DNA from: Spirochaetia bacterium | Lineage (GTDB): Bacteria; Spirochaetota; Spirochaetia; CAKZLE01 | Direction of reading: 5' to 3' | DNA length: 63,736 nucleotides | NCBI GenBank assembly: GCA_021736385.1 | Contig: JAIPFY010000009.1 | Coordinates: 1-63,736 of the forward strand | In this document: piece after piece, positions 41,202-49,017 of the stretch | Layout of the letters: the number at the start of each line of letters is the position of its first letter | How positions within the stretch are numbered: the stretch's first letter is position 1 | The notes under the pieces: model-generated | The model's database searches: none | What the model was told of the DNA's origin: nothing | The model's input: only the letters and a program-made list of their open reading frames with translations | Position numbers and translations under genes: made by a program

Positions 41202-41897
41202 ATGAAACTAATAAAGAAAGAGCGTCTGTCACAGATGGTGACAGATGCTATCAAAGATATCATCATCGAGGAGAATCTGAAACCAGGTGATAAACTCTAT
41301 AGTGAACATCAACTCACACAAAAACTCGAGGTCAGCAGATCTTCGATCCGTGAAGCGATACGCATTCTGGAAGTAACCGGCTATGTGAAGGCAGAGCAGG
41401 GTAAAGGGATCTTCATCACCGACCATGAAGAGGGGCAGCACACCGTAAAGCAATGGGTCGTGGATAATGATGATCTCTTACGTGAGCATTTCGAGATTCG
41501 TCTGCTCATGGAACCGCATGCTGCTCGTATGGCTGCAGAGAAGGCGACCTGTAAAGATCTCGAAGGTCTTGAACAGGTGTATGCTGAGTTCTGTACGTTC
41601 CTGGAGCAGGGTAAGATATCGAAAGCGATCAGTTGTGACAGTGAGTTCCATCTCCTTGTCGCAAAGATGACGAGGAACAGGACGCTGAGTGTGCTCATGA
41701 AGACTATGGCCCAATCATTGAATGAGGGATGGATAGCAAGTCTGAACACACCCGGAAGGCTTGAGCGAACGGTAGAAGAGCATCTGCTGCTGCTGCAGGC
41801 CATAAAGGACCATGAGCCTGAGAAGGCGGCTCAAGCGATGACTGAACATCTGCAGAATGCACTGAATGATATTCAACAGTATACACATCAGTGGTGA
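41202..41897 (+). CDS. FCD-type GntR transcriptional regulator 1
   Basis: A 231-residue repressor. The N-terminal GntR winged helix (about residues 8-75) has DKLYSEHQLTQKLEVSRSSIREAIRILE. The C-terminal all-helical FCD domain has FEIRLLMEPHAA and the metal-binding residues DSEFH (about residue 150) and EEHLLLL. FCD proteins sense small carboxylates such as sugar acids. It is about four fifths identical to GntR 2 next door. The longer frame beginning at 41187 is rejected because it lies in the -10 region. Confidence 0.9.
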   Translation: MKLIKKERLSQMVTDAIKDIIIEENLKPGDKLYSEHQLTQKLEVSRSSIREAIRILEVTGYVKAEQGKGIFITDHEEGQHTVKQWVVDNDDLLREHFEIRLLMEPHAARMAAEKATCKDLEGLEQVYAEFCTFLEQGKISKAISCDSEFHLLVAKMTRNRTLSVLMKTMAQSLNEGWIASLNTPGRLERTVEEHLLLLQAIKDHEPEKAAQAMTEHLQNALNDIQQYTHQW

Positions 41898-41962
41898 CCT
41901 CAGGACCGTCTGGACGATGAAGATCCCATGTTGCGACGCCGATGCGTCACAGGCATCAGGGT

Positions 41963-42006
41963 ATGCAGGCGATCGCCGATCATGCAGGGACGATCACCGG
42001 CGGTGT
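41963..42006 (+). pseudogene. remnant of the 3' end of an MBL-fold gene
   Basis: Between GntR 1 and GntR 2 lies a 27-base stretch (41972-41998) that matches the 3' end of MBL1 (36954-36980) at 25 positions, including 20 identical bases in a row. It reads ADHAGTIT where MBL1 has ANHAGTIT. The reading frame upstream is ruined. It looks like the fossil tail of a fourth MBL gene, left when the MBL-GntR unit was duplicated or partly deleted. Confidence 0.65.
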
Positions 42007-42040
42007 GATGCACTATCTGCTGCCTGATGGTGAAGATCGC

Positions 42041-42070
42041 TTGTCTTACAAGTTGTGGATGTGATACTAT
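42041..42070 (+). promoter_or_regulatory. promoter and operator of GntR 2
   Basis: TTGTCT (42041-42046), an 18-base spacer and TACTAT (42065-42070) end five bases before the ATG, exactly the geometry seen at GntR 1. The -35 lies inside TTGTCTTACAA (42041-42051), and no ribosome-binding site is present. Confidence 0.65.
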
Positions 42071-42075
42071 GGGGC

Positions 42076-42771
42076 ATGGAATCATTAAAGAAAGAGCGGC
42101 TCTCGCAGCAGGTGACCGAAGCCATCAAAAAGATCATCATCACCGAAGGGCTCAGACCCGGAGATAAACTCTACAGCGAACACCAACTGACACAGAAACT
42201 CGAAGTCAGCAGATCTTCCATCCGCGAGGCGATCCGCATGCTGGAAGTGACCGGCTATGTGAAGGCACAGCAGGGCAGGGGTGTCTTCATCACTGATCAT
42301 GAAGAGGGTCAGGATGCGATGAAGCAGTGGGTCGTCGACAATACGGAACTCCTTCGTGAGCACTTCGAGATCCGTCTGCTCATGGAGCCGCATGCGGCAC
42401 GATTAGCTGCCCGGAAGGCTACCGATAAGGATATCGAGAGTCTTGAACGGACCTATCAGGAGTTCTGTACCTTTCTTGAACACGGAGAGATCCCCAAGGC
42501 GATCTCCTGCGACAGTGAGTTCCATCTCATCGTTGCCAGGATGACCAGGAACAGGACATTGAGTGTTCTGATGAAGACCATGGCACAATCGCTCAATGAG
42601 GGGTGGATCGCCAGTCTCAACACACCCGGAAGACTCGAGCGGACTGTCGTAGAACATCTGAAGCTGCTGCAGGCCATCAGGGGACACCACTGTGATGCTG
42701 CTGCCCAGGCCATGACCGAACATCTTACCAATGCATTGAGTGATATTCAGGATTATACCGGGACATCATAG
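42076..42771 (+). CDS. FCD-type GntR transcriptional regulator 2
   Basis: A 231-residue paralog of GntR 1 with the same winged helix (VSRSSIREAIRMLE) and FCD domain (FEIRLLMEPHAARLA, DSEFHLIV). The recognition helices are identical, so both proteins should bind the same operator, while the differences concentrate in the C-terminal half that senses the effector. It precedes MBL3-GntP, which has the best-preserved operator. ATG 42076 agrees with the start of GntR 1; a GTG at 42055 is possible but lies before the -10 box. Confidence 0.9.
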   Translation: MESLKKERLSQQVTEAIKKIIITEGLRPGDKLYSEHQLTQKLEVSRSSIREAIRMLEVTGYVKAQQGRGVFITDHEEGQDAMKQWVVDNTELLREHFEIRLLMEPHAARLAARKATDKDIESLERTYQEFCTFLEHGEIPKAISCDSEFHLIVARMTRNRTLSVLMKTMAQSLNEGWIASLNTPGRLERTVVEHLKLLQAIRGHHCDAAAQAMTEHLTNALSDIQDYTGTS

Positions 42772-42801
42772 CTCAGGACGCTCGAAACAGCCATCCTGAG
42801 C
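42771..42801 (+). terminator. stem-loop after GntR 2
   Basis: GCTCAGGA (42771-42778) and TCCTGAGC (42794-42801) form an 8-bp stem overlapping the GntR 2 stop region, without a T-tract. It may be a weak terminator. Confidence 0.4.
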
Positions 42802-42838
42802 GGTACGGCAGCCCTGTCATACGATCTATAAAAAAATA

Positions 42839-42884
42839 TTGACAACTGCGTACATCTGGTTTATCATCAGTACTTGTCAGACAA
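42839..42884 (+). promoter_or_regulatory. promoter and perfect FCD-GntR operator of the MBL3-GntP operon
   Basis: TTGACA (42839-42844), a 17-base spacer and TATCAT (42862-42867) form the promoter. TTGTCAGACAA (42874-42884), a perfect palindrome around one central base, covers the predicted start site. The TNGTCNGACNA form is typical of FCD-GntR operators. Confidence 0.8.
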
Positions 42885-42926
42885 CTGTTAACTGATAAGT
42901 ACTGATATAGATGAGGAGTACCATAG

Positions 42927-43769
42927 ATGGGAGTTCAGATCACTACCCTGATAGAGAATTCACTCGGGGAACATACCGGGCTTGAGACAGAGCACGGTAT
43001 CTCGTTTCTTATCGAGACCGAAGCAGCGAGTATCCTGTTCGATACAGGACAGAGCGGGGCCTTCATCCGAAACGCAGAGAGACTGCAGAAGGATCTCAGC
43101 AGCGTCACTCAGGTAGTCCTGAGTCATGGACACTATGATCATACCGGAGGTCTGCGAGCCTTCGCAGCACAGCCGTATGCACAGGAGTGTACGGTATGGG
43201 TAGGGGACGGGTTCTTCGAGAAGAAGTACGGCAAGTTCGGCCCCTCCTACCAGTTCCTCGGCAATGATTTCGATCAGCTGTTCCTGCAGCAGCAGGGAAT
43301 GACCTGCGCTACCGTGACAGAGAACAAGGTAGAGATCTCCCCAGGTGTATGGGTGGTGACACAGTTCTCCAGGTCCTATGCACAGGAGCAGGATAATCCG
43401 AGATTCGTTCTCATCGACGAAAAGACCGGGACTGAGACCGTAGATGATTTCCATGATGAGGTGCTGGTGGTCGTAGAGACAGGAAAAGGGTTGGTGGTCC
43501 TTGTCGGCTGTTCCCATCCTGGTATCCTGAACATGATCCAGACTGTGGGGCAGTTGTTCACCGAGCAGATCTATCTGCTCCTTGGTGGGACGCACCTGGT
43601 AGAAGCTGATGATGCGAGGATAGACCGTGCCATCGACACCTGTATCGATACGCATATCTCACAGCTGGGAATATCGCACTGCACCGGCGAGCGGGCAGTG
43701 GCGAAGATGGAGAAGACCTCTGAGAACTTCTTCAGGAACTGTACGGGAACTTCACTCCGTATAGGGTGA
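42927..43769 (+). CDS. MBL-fold metal-dependent hydrolase 3 (COG1237 type)
   Basis: A 280-residue third paralog with SHGHYDHTGG, GCSHPG, GGTHLVEADD and GISHCTGE. It is closer to MBL2 than to MBL1 in length, N-terminus (ITTLIENSLGEHTGL) and the C-terminal TGTSL ending. GAGGAG precedes the ATG. It is the first gene of an operon with a GntP permease 39 bases downstream, echoing the arrangement of MBL2 with its TRAP transporter. Its role beside a gluconate-type permease suggests action on a sugar acid or its lactone; this is inference. Confidence 0.85.
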   Translation: MGVQITTLIENSLGEHTGLETEHGISFLIETEAASILFDTGQSGAFIRNAERLQKDLSSVTQVVLSHGHYDHTGGLRAFAAQPYAQECTVWVGDGFFEKKYGKFGPSYQFLGNDFDQLFLQQQGMTCATVTENKVEISPGVWVVTQFSRSYAQEQDNPRFVLIDEKTGTETVDDFHDEVLVVVETGKGLVVLVGCSHPGILNMIQTVGQLFTEQIYLLLGGTHLVEADDARIDRAIDTCIDTHISQLGISHCTGERAVAKMEKTSENFFRNCTGTSLRIG

Positions 43770-43807
43770 TTGAATATATGTAATACGAACATCTAGGAGG
43801 ATGGTGT

Positions 43808-45151
43808 ATGACTGGATGGTATCTGTTTCTTGTAATCTTTATAGCTATCGTGGGTATGATAGTATTGATATCCAAATTCAAATGGCACCCGTTCATCGTG
43901 CTGCTGCTCTCAGCGTACTTTGTGGGTCTGCTCGGAGGACTTCCTGTTGATTCTCTGGTAACAACGATCACCGCCGGTTTCGGGGGGATCCTCGGAAGTA
44001 TCGGGATCGTCATCATCGCCGGTACGATCATTGGTACCATCCTGGAGAAGACAGGTGCAGCGCTGACTATGGCCAACTCGATCTTGAACATCGTCGGGAA
44101 GAAGCGTGCTCCGCTGACCATGAGTCTCACCGGAGCCGTGGTCAGTATCCCGGTATTCTGTGACTCGGGATTCGTCATTCTCTCCCCGATCAACAGAGCT
44201 CTTGCTGAGAAGTCAGGGATCTCTCTGGCTGTGATGGCGACCTGTCTCAGTTCAGGACTCTATGCGACCCATTGTCTGGTTCCCCCGACACCCGGTCCCA
44301 TCATCATGGCAGGGACGCTCAATGCGGACCTTGGTCTGGTGATCCTCGTAGGGTTTGCCGTCTCGATCCCTGTGATGCTCATCGGGTATCTCTATGCGAT
44401 CAAGATATCCAGCAAGTTCGACATCCCTGCCAACCCTGAAGTATCTCTGGAACAGCTGGTAGAGAAGTACGGGAAGCTTCCCAGTACGCTCAAATCCTTT
44501 GCGCCGATTCTCTTCCCCATCGTACTCATAGCCCTGAAATCGATCGCAGATTTCCCATCCGCACCTTTCGGGGACGGAGCGGTGAAGGCCTTCTTCAGCT
44601 TCATCGGTAACCCTGTCACAGCCCTTATCCTTGGTGTGGGACTTGCCGTGACGATCATCCCGAAGAGCGAGCCCAAAGGTACGTCGTTCTCCTGGATCAG
44701 TGCCGGTATCAGCAGTTCTGCAGGTATCCTGGCGATCACCGGAGCCGGTGGTGCCTTCGGACAGGTCCTGAGGACACTCCCTCTTGCAGATGCGCTCTCT
44801 GGTTCCCTTGTCCAGATGAACGCCGGACTGCTGATCCCCTTCATCATCGCCGCTCTGCTCAAGACAGCGATGGGTGCCTCGACGGTGGCCATGATCGTGA
44901 CTTCTGCTATGATCGCACCGCTGATGGCTGACATGGGAATGACCTCTGAGATAGCCAAGGTACTCACCGTCCTCGCCATCGGCGCAGGATCGATGACCGT
45001 ATCGCATGCCAACGACAGCTACTTCTGGGTCGTCTCACAATTCTCTGATATGGATACGGCTACTGCATATAAGACACAGACCGGAGTGACCCTGGTTCAG
45101 GGTGTGTTCACCATCATGATCCTTCTGGTTCTTGGAGCCTTGTTCATCTGA
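43808..45151 (+). CDS. GntP-family sugar-acid:proton symporter
   Basis: A 447-residue integral membrane protein with about 12 to 14 hydrophobic segments. GntP signatures are visible: ISKFKWHPFIVLLLSAYFVG at the start, the GFGGILGSIGIVIIAGTIIG segment, IPVFCDSGFVIL and LVPPTPGPI. The family transports gluconate, glycerate, related aldonates and hydroxy acids. CTAGGAGG is seven bases from the ATG. With glycerate 2-kinase two genes downstream, glycerate or a precursor of it is a reasonable substrate. Confidence 0.93.
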   Translation: MTGWYLFLVIFIAIVGMIVLISKFKWHPFIVLLLSAYFVGLLGGLPVDSLVTTITAGFGGILGSIGIVIIAGTIIGTILEKTGAALTMANSILNIVGKKRAPLTMSLTGAVVSIPVFCDSGFVILSPINRALAEKSGISLAVMATCLSSGLYATHCLVPPTPGPIIMAGTLNADLGLVILVGFAVSIPVMLIGYLYAIKISSKFDIPANPEVSLEQLVEKYGKLPSTLKSFAPILFPIVLIALKSIADFPSAPFGDGAVKAFFSFIGNPVTALILGVGLAVTIIPKSEPKGTSFSWISAGISSSAGILAITGAGGAFGQVLRTLPLADALSGSLVQMNAGLLIPFIIAALLKTAMGASTVAMIVTSAMIAPLMADMGMTSEIAKVLTVLAIGAGSMTVSHANDSYFWVVSQFSDMDTATAYKTQTGVTLVQGVFTIMILLVLGALFI

Positions 45152-45259
45152 TGACTGTGCTGATATAGTGATCAGCATACAGATCCTTTTTGGTAGTGAT
45201 ACCGGTAGCTGAACCCTGCCGGTATCGGTATCAGGCCATCGCTGCAGGGAGGAACGTGC

Positions 45260-45922
45260 ATGAATCTGTTAGACAGGTACTATCAGCGAAGAGCACTCAA
45301 CGCCATGGTAGAAGAGAAGTGGGTAGAGGCTGAACGCTTTTTGAAGAGACAGATGAACGGCAAACCGCCGATGATGGGCCTGACCTACAACCTTGGTCTC
45401 TGCCTTCTGGCGCAGCAGCGGTATGAGGAGGCTGAGCAGCTGTTCCTCGCAAGCATCGAACGGTACGGGGAGAGTCTGAGACTATGCAGGATCCTTGGTG
45501 ATCTGTACTATCTGTGGGGCAGGCGGGAAGATGCGCACCGGTGGTATGAAGCTGCCTTCGCCGATGACCCGGCTGACCCGGAGAGACAGCTGATCGCCGA
45601 ACGGATTCGGCTCACCGGAGAACAGGAATGTTTTGATCGGGTCCTTGAGTCCGTAGAGCTGGTGATACGGGCACGGGAGTGCTTCACAGAAGACCCGGAG
45701 CAGGCACTGGGACTCTACCAGAAAGCAGCTGATTATGATCCTACCAACATAGAAGCCCTCAATAACATCGGGAGCATCTACTTCGATCATACACAGGATC
45801 CCCGAACAGCAGCGACCTATTTCATCAAGGTCCTGAGACTCGCCCATCATCAGGGTGCGGTCAAGAACCTCGAGAAGGCCGAGAAAGCTGCTGCAAAAGA
45901 GGCAAAGAGGAGAAATACATGA
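45260..45922 (+). CDS. TPR-repeat protein
   Basis: A 220-residue helical protein with tetratricopeptide-like repeats, for example LTYNLGLCLLAQQRYEEAEQ at about residues 40-60, then LRLCRILGDLYYLWGRREDA and IEALNNIGSIYFDH. It has no signal peptide or membrane helix and is a probable protein-binding module. It overlaps the glycerate kinase gene as ATGA, so it is cotranslated with it, although no link to sugar-acid metabolism is obvious. GGGAGGA supports the start. Confidence 0.82.
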   Translation: MNLLDRYYQRRALNAMVEEKWVEAERFLKRQMNGKPPMMGLTYNLGLCLLAQQRYEEAEQLFLASIERYGESLRLCRILGDLYYLWGRREDAHRWYEAAFADDPADPERQLIAERIRLTGEQECFDRVLESVELVIRARECFTEDPEQALGLYQKAADYDPTNIEALNNIGSIYFDHTQDPRTAATYFIKVLRLAHHQGAVKNLEKAEKAAAKEAKRRNT

Positions 45923-47061
45923 GATGCATCATAGCTACGGATTCGTTCAAAGGGAGCAACACGGCCGAACGGGTGTGTGAAGCCATTCAGGAAGGCATGG
46001 TGAAGATCTTTCCCGAAGCGGAGTATGTGATCGTACCCATCGCCGATGGAGGAGAGGGGACTACCGATGCGGTACTCAAAGTCACTGAGGGGGAGAAGAG
46101 GACCATCACGGTGACCGGGCCATTGGGTGAACCGGTAGAGGCCTCCTTCGGGCTGCTGCCCGGCGGCAGGGCCGTGATCGAGATGGCAGAGGCCTCAGGT
46201 CTGCCTCTGGTCCCCGAGGATCAGCGTGATCCTCTGAAGACCACCACCTACGGGACTGGAGAGCTGATCAAAGCTGCCCTTGAAGCAGGCTGTGAAGAGA
46301 TCCTCATCGGTATCGGCGGCAGTGCGACCAATGACTGTGGTATCGGGATGGCACAGGCTCTGGGAGTCTCCTTCCTTGATGCAGCAGGTAAGGAAGTCGG
46401 CTTCGGCGGTGCCGAAGCGGCACGGATCGCACGGATCGACATCAGCAAGCTGGATCCGAGGATCGCAGCGACCAGGATCCTGGTCGCCTGTGATGTGACC
46501 AATCCGCTGTGCGGACCGAAGGGAGCATCAGCGACCTATGGTCCTCAGAAAGGTGCTGACCGGCAGATGGTCGAACAGCTTGATGCGGCACTTGCCCATT
46601 GTGCACAGGTCATAGAACAGGATCTGCAGGTCTCTATCGCCGATATCCCGGGAAGCGGGGCTGCCGGCGGTCTGGGCGGAGGCCTGGTGGGATTCCTCGG
46701 GGGAGAACTCCAACCGGGTATCGATGCGGTCCTCTCGATCGTACAGTTCGACACCCTCGTGAAAGATGCCGATCTGGTCATCACCGGTGAAGGTAAACTC
46801 GATCATCAGACAGTCTACGGCAAGGTGCCCGCAGGGGTCGCACAGTGGACGAAACGGGTGAAGGACATCCCGGTGATCGCCATCGTCGGAGACATCGGCG
46901 AAGGGTTCGAAGCGGTGTATGATATCGGTATCGATGTGGTGATCAGTACGGTGAACAAGGCGATGAGCCTTGCCGAAGCGATGGACCGAAGCAGGGAACT
47001 GCTCGTCGAGGGCGGAGAGCGCGTAGCCAGACTCCTGAGGGTCGGAACCTCCCTGCAGTAG
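45919..47061 (+). CDS. glycerate 2-kinase (GarK/GlxK family)
   Basis: ATP-dependent phosphorylation of D-glycerate to 2-phosphoglycerate, feeding lower glycolysis. The 380-residue product matches the family throughout: IIATDSFKGS at the start, PIADGGEGTTDA, the GIGGSATNDCGIGMAQALG glycine-rich signature around residue 130, and GAAGGLGGGLVGF. It ends the TPR-kinase run and is followed by a long palindrome. It is probably the metabolic endpoint for the GntP/MBL uptake locus, converting imported or released glycerate. Confidence 0.94.
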   Translation: MRCIIATDSFKGSNTAERVCEAIQEGMVKIFPEAEYVIVPIADGGEGTTDAVLKVTEGEKRTITVTGPLGEPVEASFGLLPGGRAVIEMAEASGLPLVPEDQRDPLKTTTYGTGELIKAALEAGCEEILIGIGGSATNDCGIGMAQALGVSFLDAAGKEVGFGGAEAARIARIDISKLDPRIAATRILVACDVTNPLCGPKGASATYGPQKGADRQMVEQLDAALAHCAQVIEQDLQVSIADIPGSGAAGGLGGGLVGFLGGELQPGIDAVLSIVQFDTLVKDADLVITGEGKLDHQTVYGKVPAGVAQWTKRVKDIPVIAIVGDIGEGFEAVYDIGIDVVISTVNKAMSLAEAMDRSRELLVEGGERVARLLRVGTSLQ

Positions 47062-47087
47062 GGATACTGGCTCGCTGCAGTGATACC

Positions 47088-47119
47088 AGGAGGGCTTCGA
47101 TCATGATCGAAGCCCTCCT
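47088..47119. terminator. bidirectional terminator between glycerate kinase and accA
   Basis: A 32-base perfect palindrome with 16-base arms of AGGAGGGCTTCGATCA and its complement, centred between converging genes. It can terminate both, although only the plus-strand side has some T residues downstream. Confidence 0.7.
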
Positions 47120-47170
47120 GTCCTTAGTGTCTCGTTCTTCTGTGGTTCAGCTCTTCTGCTCCCTCTGACG

Positions 47171-48181
47171 CTACTTGAGTGCCCGGGTCAGCTGGAAGAT
47201 GTTCAGCAGCTGGTCCCACCACGACTGGGCACCGTTGAAGTGACCGATGCCCCGTATCTTCTTGATACGATAGCGTACCAGACGGTCTGCAGGCTTGCTG
47301 CAGAGGATGTCGAGATCGCGGGTGATGATCTTCTTGATATGGGAAGCGACCAGCTGAGGGTCCTTGTGGGCTCCGCCGACCGGTTCCGGGATGATGTCGT
47401 GGATGATCCCGAACTCCTTGAGATCCTCTGCGGTGATCTTCATGGTATTGGCGGCCTCTTCAGCCTTGCTCGAGTCGCGAAGCAGGATGGATGCGAACCC
47501 TTCCGGTGAGATCACCGAATAGACGGCATTCTCGAGCATGTAGAGCTTGTCACCGACACCGATGCCGAGGGCTCCGCCGCTCCCTCCCTCTCCGATGATG
47601 AAGCAGAGTACCGGCACCTTCAGTACCGAGAACTCCTTGAGGTTACGGGCTATGGCTTCGCCGATACCCCGCTCCTCGGAGGCAAGGCCGGGATAGGCCC
47701 CGGAGGTATCGATGAAGGAGACTACCGGGCGGTTGAACTTCTCTGCCTGCTGTACCAGACGGAGGGCCTTTCTATACCCCTCGGGGTGGCCCATCCCGTG
47801 GTTGCGGGCGATGTTCTCTTTGAGGTTCGACCCCTTCTGATTCCCGATGAAGGTGATCGCCCGTCCGTCGATGGTCCCGATCCCCCCGATGAGTGCAGTG
47901 TCATCCCCATAGCACCTGTCACCATGGAGCTCCATGAAGTCATCACACATCATGTTGATATACTCCAAGGATCCAGGTCTCTGGACATGCCGTGCCAGGC
48001 AGACCTTATCCCAGGGACTGCAGGCGGTGGTCTCCCGGTTCTTCAGGACCGGTACCATCTTTGCCTTGAGGGTAGAGAGATCTGATCCGAGATCCATCTG
48101 CTGCTGCTGGGCGAGCTGCTCGAGCTCACCGAAGAGTTTGTCTATCTGGTCCTTCTGCGGATTCTTGTCTTGTTCATTCAT
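47171..48181 (-). CDS. accA: acetyl-CoA carboxylase carboxyltransferase subunit alpha
   Basis: With AccD transfers the carboxyl group from biotin to acetyl-CoA, making malonyl-CoA. The 336-residue product has MELHGDR-like FMELHGDRCYGDD, GGIGTIDGRAITFIGNQKG and the oxyanion-forming GGSGGALGIGVGD. ATG 48181 is chosen over an in-frame GTG nine bases earlier; AGGTG lies six bases before it. The gene is last in the accB-accC-accD-accA operon. Residues 1-40 are charged, as in other AccA proteins. Confidence 0.95.
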   Translation of the reverse strand: MNEQDKNPQKDQIDKLFGELEQLAQQQQMDLGSDLSTLKAKMVPVLKNRETTACSPWDKVCLARHVQRPGSLEYINMMCDDFMELHGDRCYGDDTALIGGIGTIDGRAITFIGNQKGSNLKENIARNHGMGHPEGYRKALRLVQQAEKFNRPVVSFIDTSGAYPGLASEERGIGEAIARNLKEFSVLKVPVLCFIIGEGGSGGALGIGVGDKLYMLENAVYSVISPEGFASILLRDSSKAEEAANTMKITAEDLKEFGIIHDIIPEPVGGAHKDPQLVASHIKKIITRDLDILCSKPADRLVRYRIKKIRGIGHFNGAQSWWDQLLNIFQLTRALK

Positions 48182-48186
48182 ACTGT

Positions 48187-49014
48187 TCACCTGCCTCTCT
48201 TTGCGTGAGCACTCAACAGGAACGAGAGCGTCCTGCGCAGCTCCTTTCTGTGCACGATGGCATCTACGAACCCTCTCTTCTGCTGAAACTCAGCTGTCTG
48301 AAAGTCTTTGGGAAGCTGCTGGCCGATCGTCCCCTCGATGACTCTCGGGCCTGCGAACCCGATCAGAGCTCGTGGTTCTGCGATGATCACATCCCCGAGC
48401 ATGGCAAACGATGCGGTGACCCCGCCGGTGGTCGGATGGGTCAGGACGATGAACAGCGGGGTCGCTGTAGCTTCCAGCAGTGCTGCTGCACTGGCGGTCT
48501 TCGCCATCTGCATCAGCGAGAAGATCCCCTCCTGCATGCGTGCGCCGCCGGAGGCGGTGAAGAGGATCACCGGGGTGTTGGTGTCAGCGCCCTGCAGCAG
48601 GGCCTGGGTGATCTTCTCCCCCACGACCGACCCCATGCTCCCTCCCATGAACTGGAAGGACATGATGCCCATCACCGTCTCCTGCCCATCAATGGTGCAG
48701 GTCCCGACGACTACGGCATCCTTGAGGTCCGAGTCCCGCTGATTCTGGGACACTTTGGCCTCATACCCTTTCAGGGCGATGGGGTTGCGTGAGGTGAGAT
48801 CAGCTGCGAACTCCTCGAAGGTGTTCTGGTCAGCGATCTGTGCGATCCGTTCAGCCGGGGTGAGTTTGAAGTGATAGCCGCACTCCGGACAGACATACAG
48901 CTCGTCTTCCAACCGTTTGCGATGGATGGACGAGGAGCATGAAGGACAGGTGACTATCTTCTTGGTGTCAACATCATCGAATGATGCGTAGTGTTCTTTT
49001 TTAGAATCTCTCAT
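48187..49014 (-). CDS. accD: acetyl-CoA carboxylase carboxyltransferase subunit beta
   Basis: The partner of AccA, 275 residues. It carries the N-terminal four-cysteine zinc ribbon CPSCSSSIHRKRLEDELYVCPECGYH pattern (C19, C22, C38, C41 region), then the crotonase fold with GSMGSVVGEKI and FTASGGARMQEG, the oxyanion-hole signature. It ends five bases before the accA start and begins three bases after accC. Confidence 0.95.
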   Translation of the reverse strand: MRDSKKEHYASFDDVDTKKIVTCPSCSSSIHRKRLEDELYVCPECGYHFKLTPAERIAQIADQNTFEEFAADLTSRNPIALKGYEAKVSQNQRDSDLKDAVVVGTCTIDGQETVMGIMSFQFMGGSMGSVVGEKITQALLQGADTNTPVILFTASGGARMQEGIFSLMQMAKTASAAALLEATATPLFIVLTHPTTGGVTASFAMLGDVIIAEPRALIGFAGPRVIEGTIGQQLPKDFQTAEFQQKRGFVDAIVHRKELRRTLSFLLSAHAKRGR

Positions 49015-49017
49015 TTG

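Noticed and set aside
42885-42910. Second operator (GTTAACTGATAAGT) after the MBL3 site
   Set aside because: Only one half resembles the TTGTC motif; insufficient match to call.
47088-47119. 32-base palindrome as a possible regulatory operator
   Set aside because: It lies between two converging gene ends with no promoter, so a bidirectional terminator explains it better.
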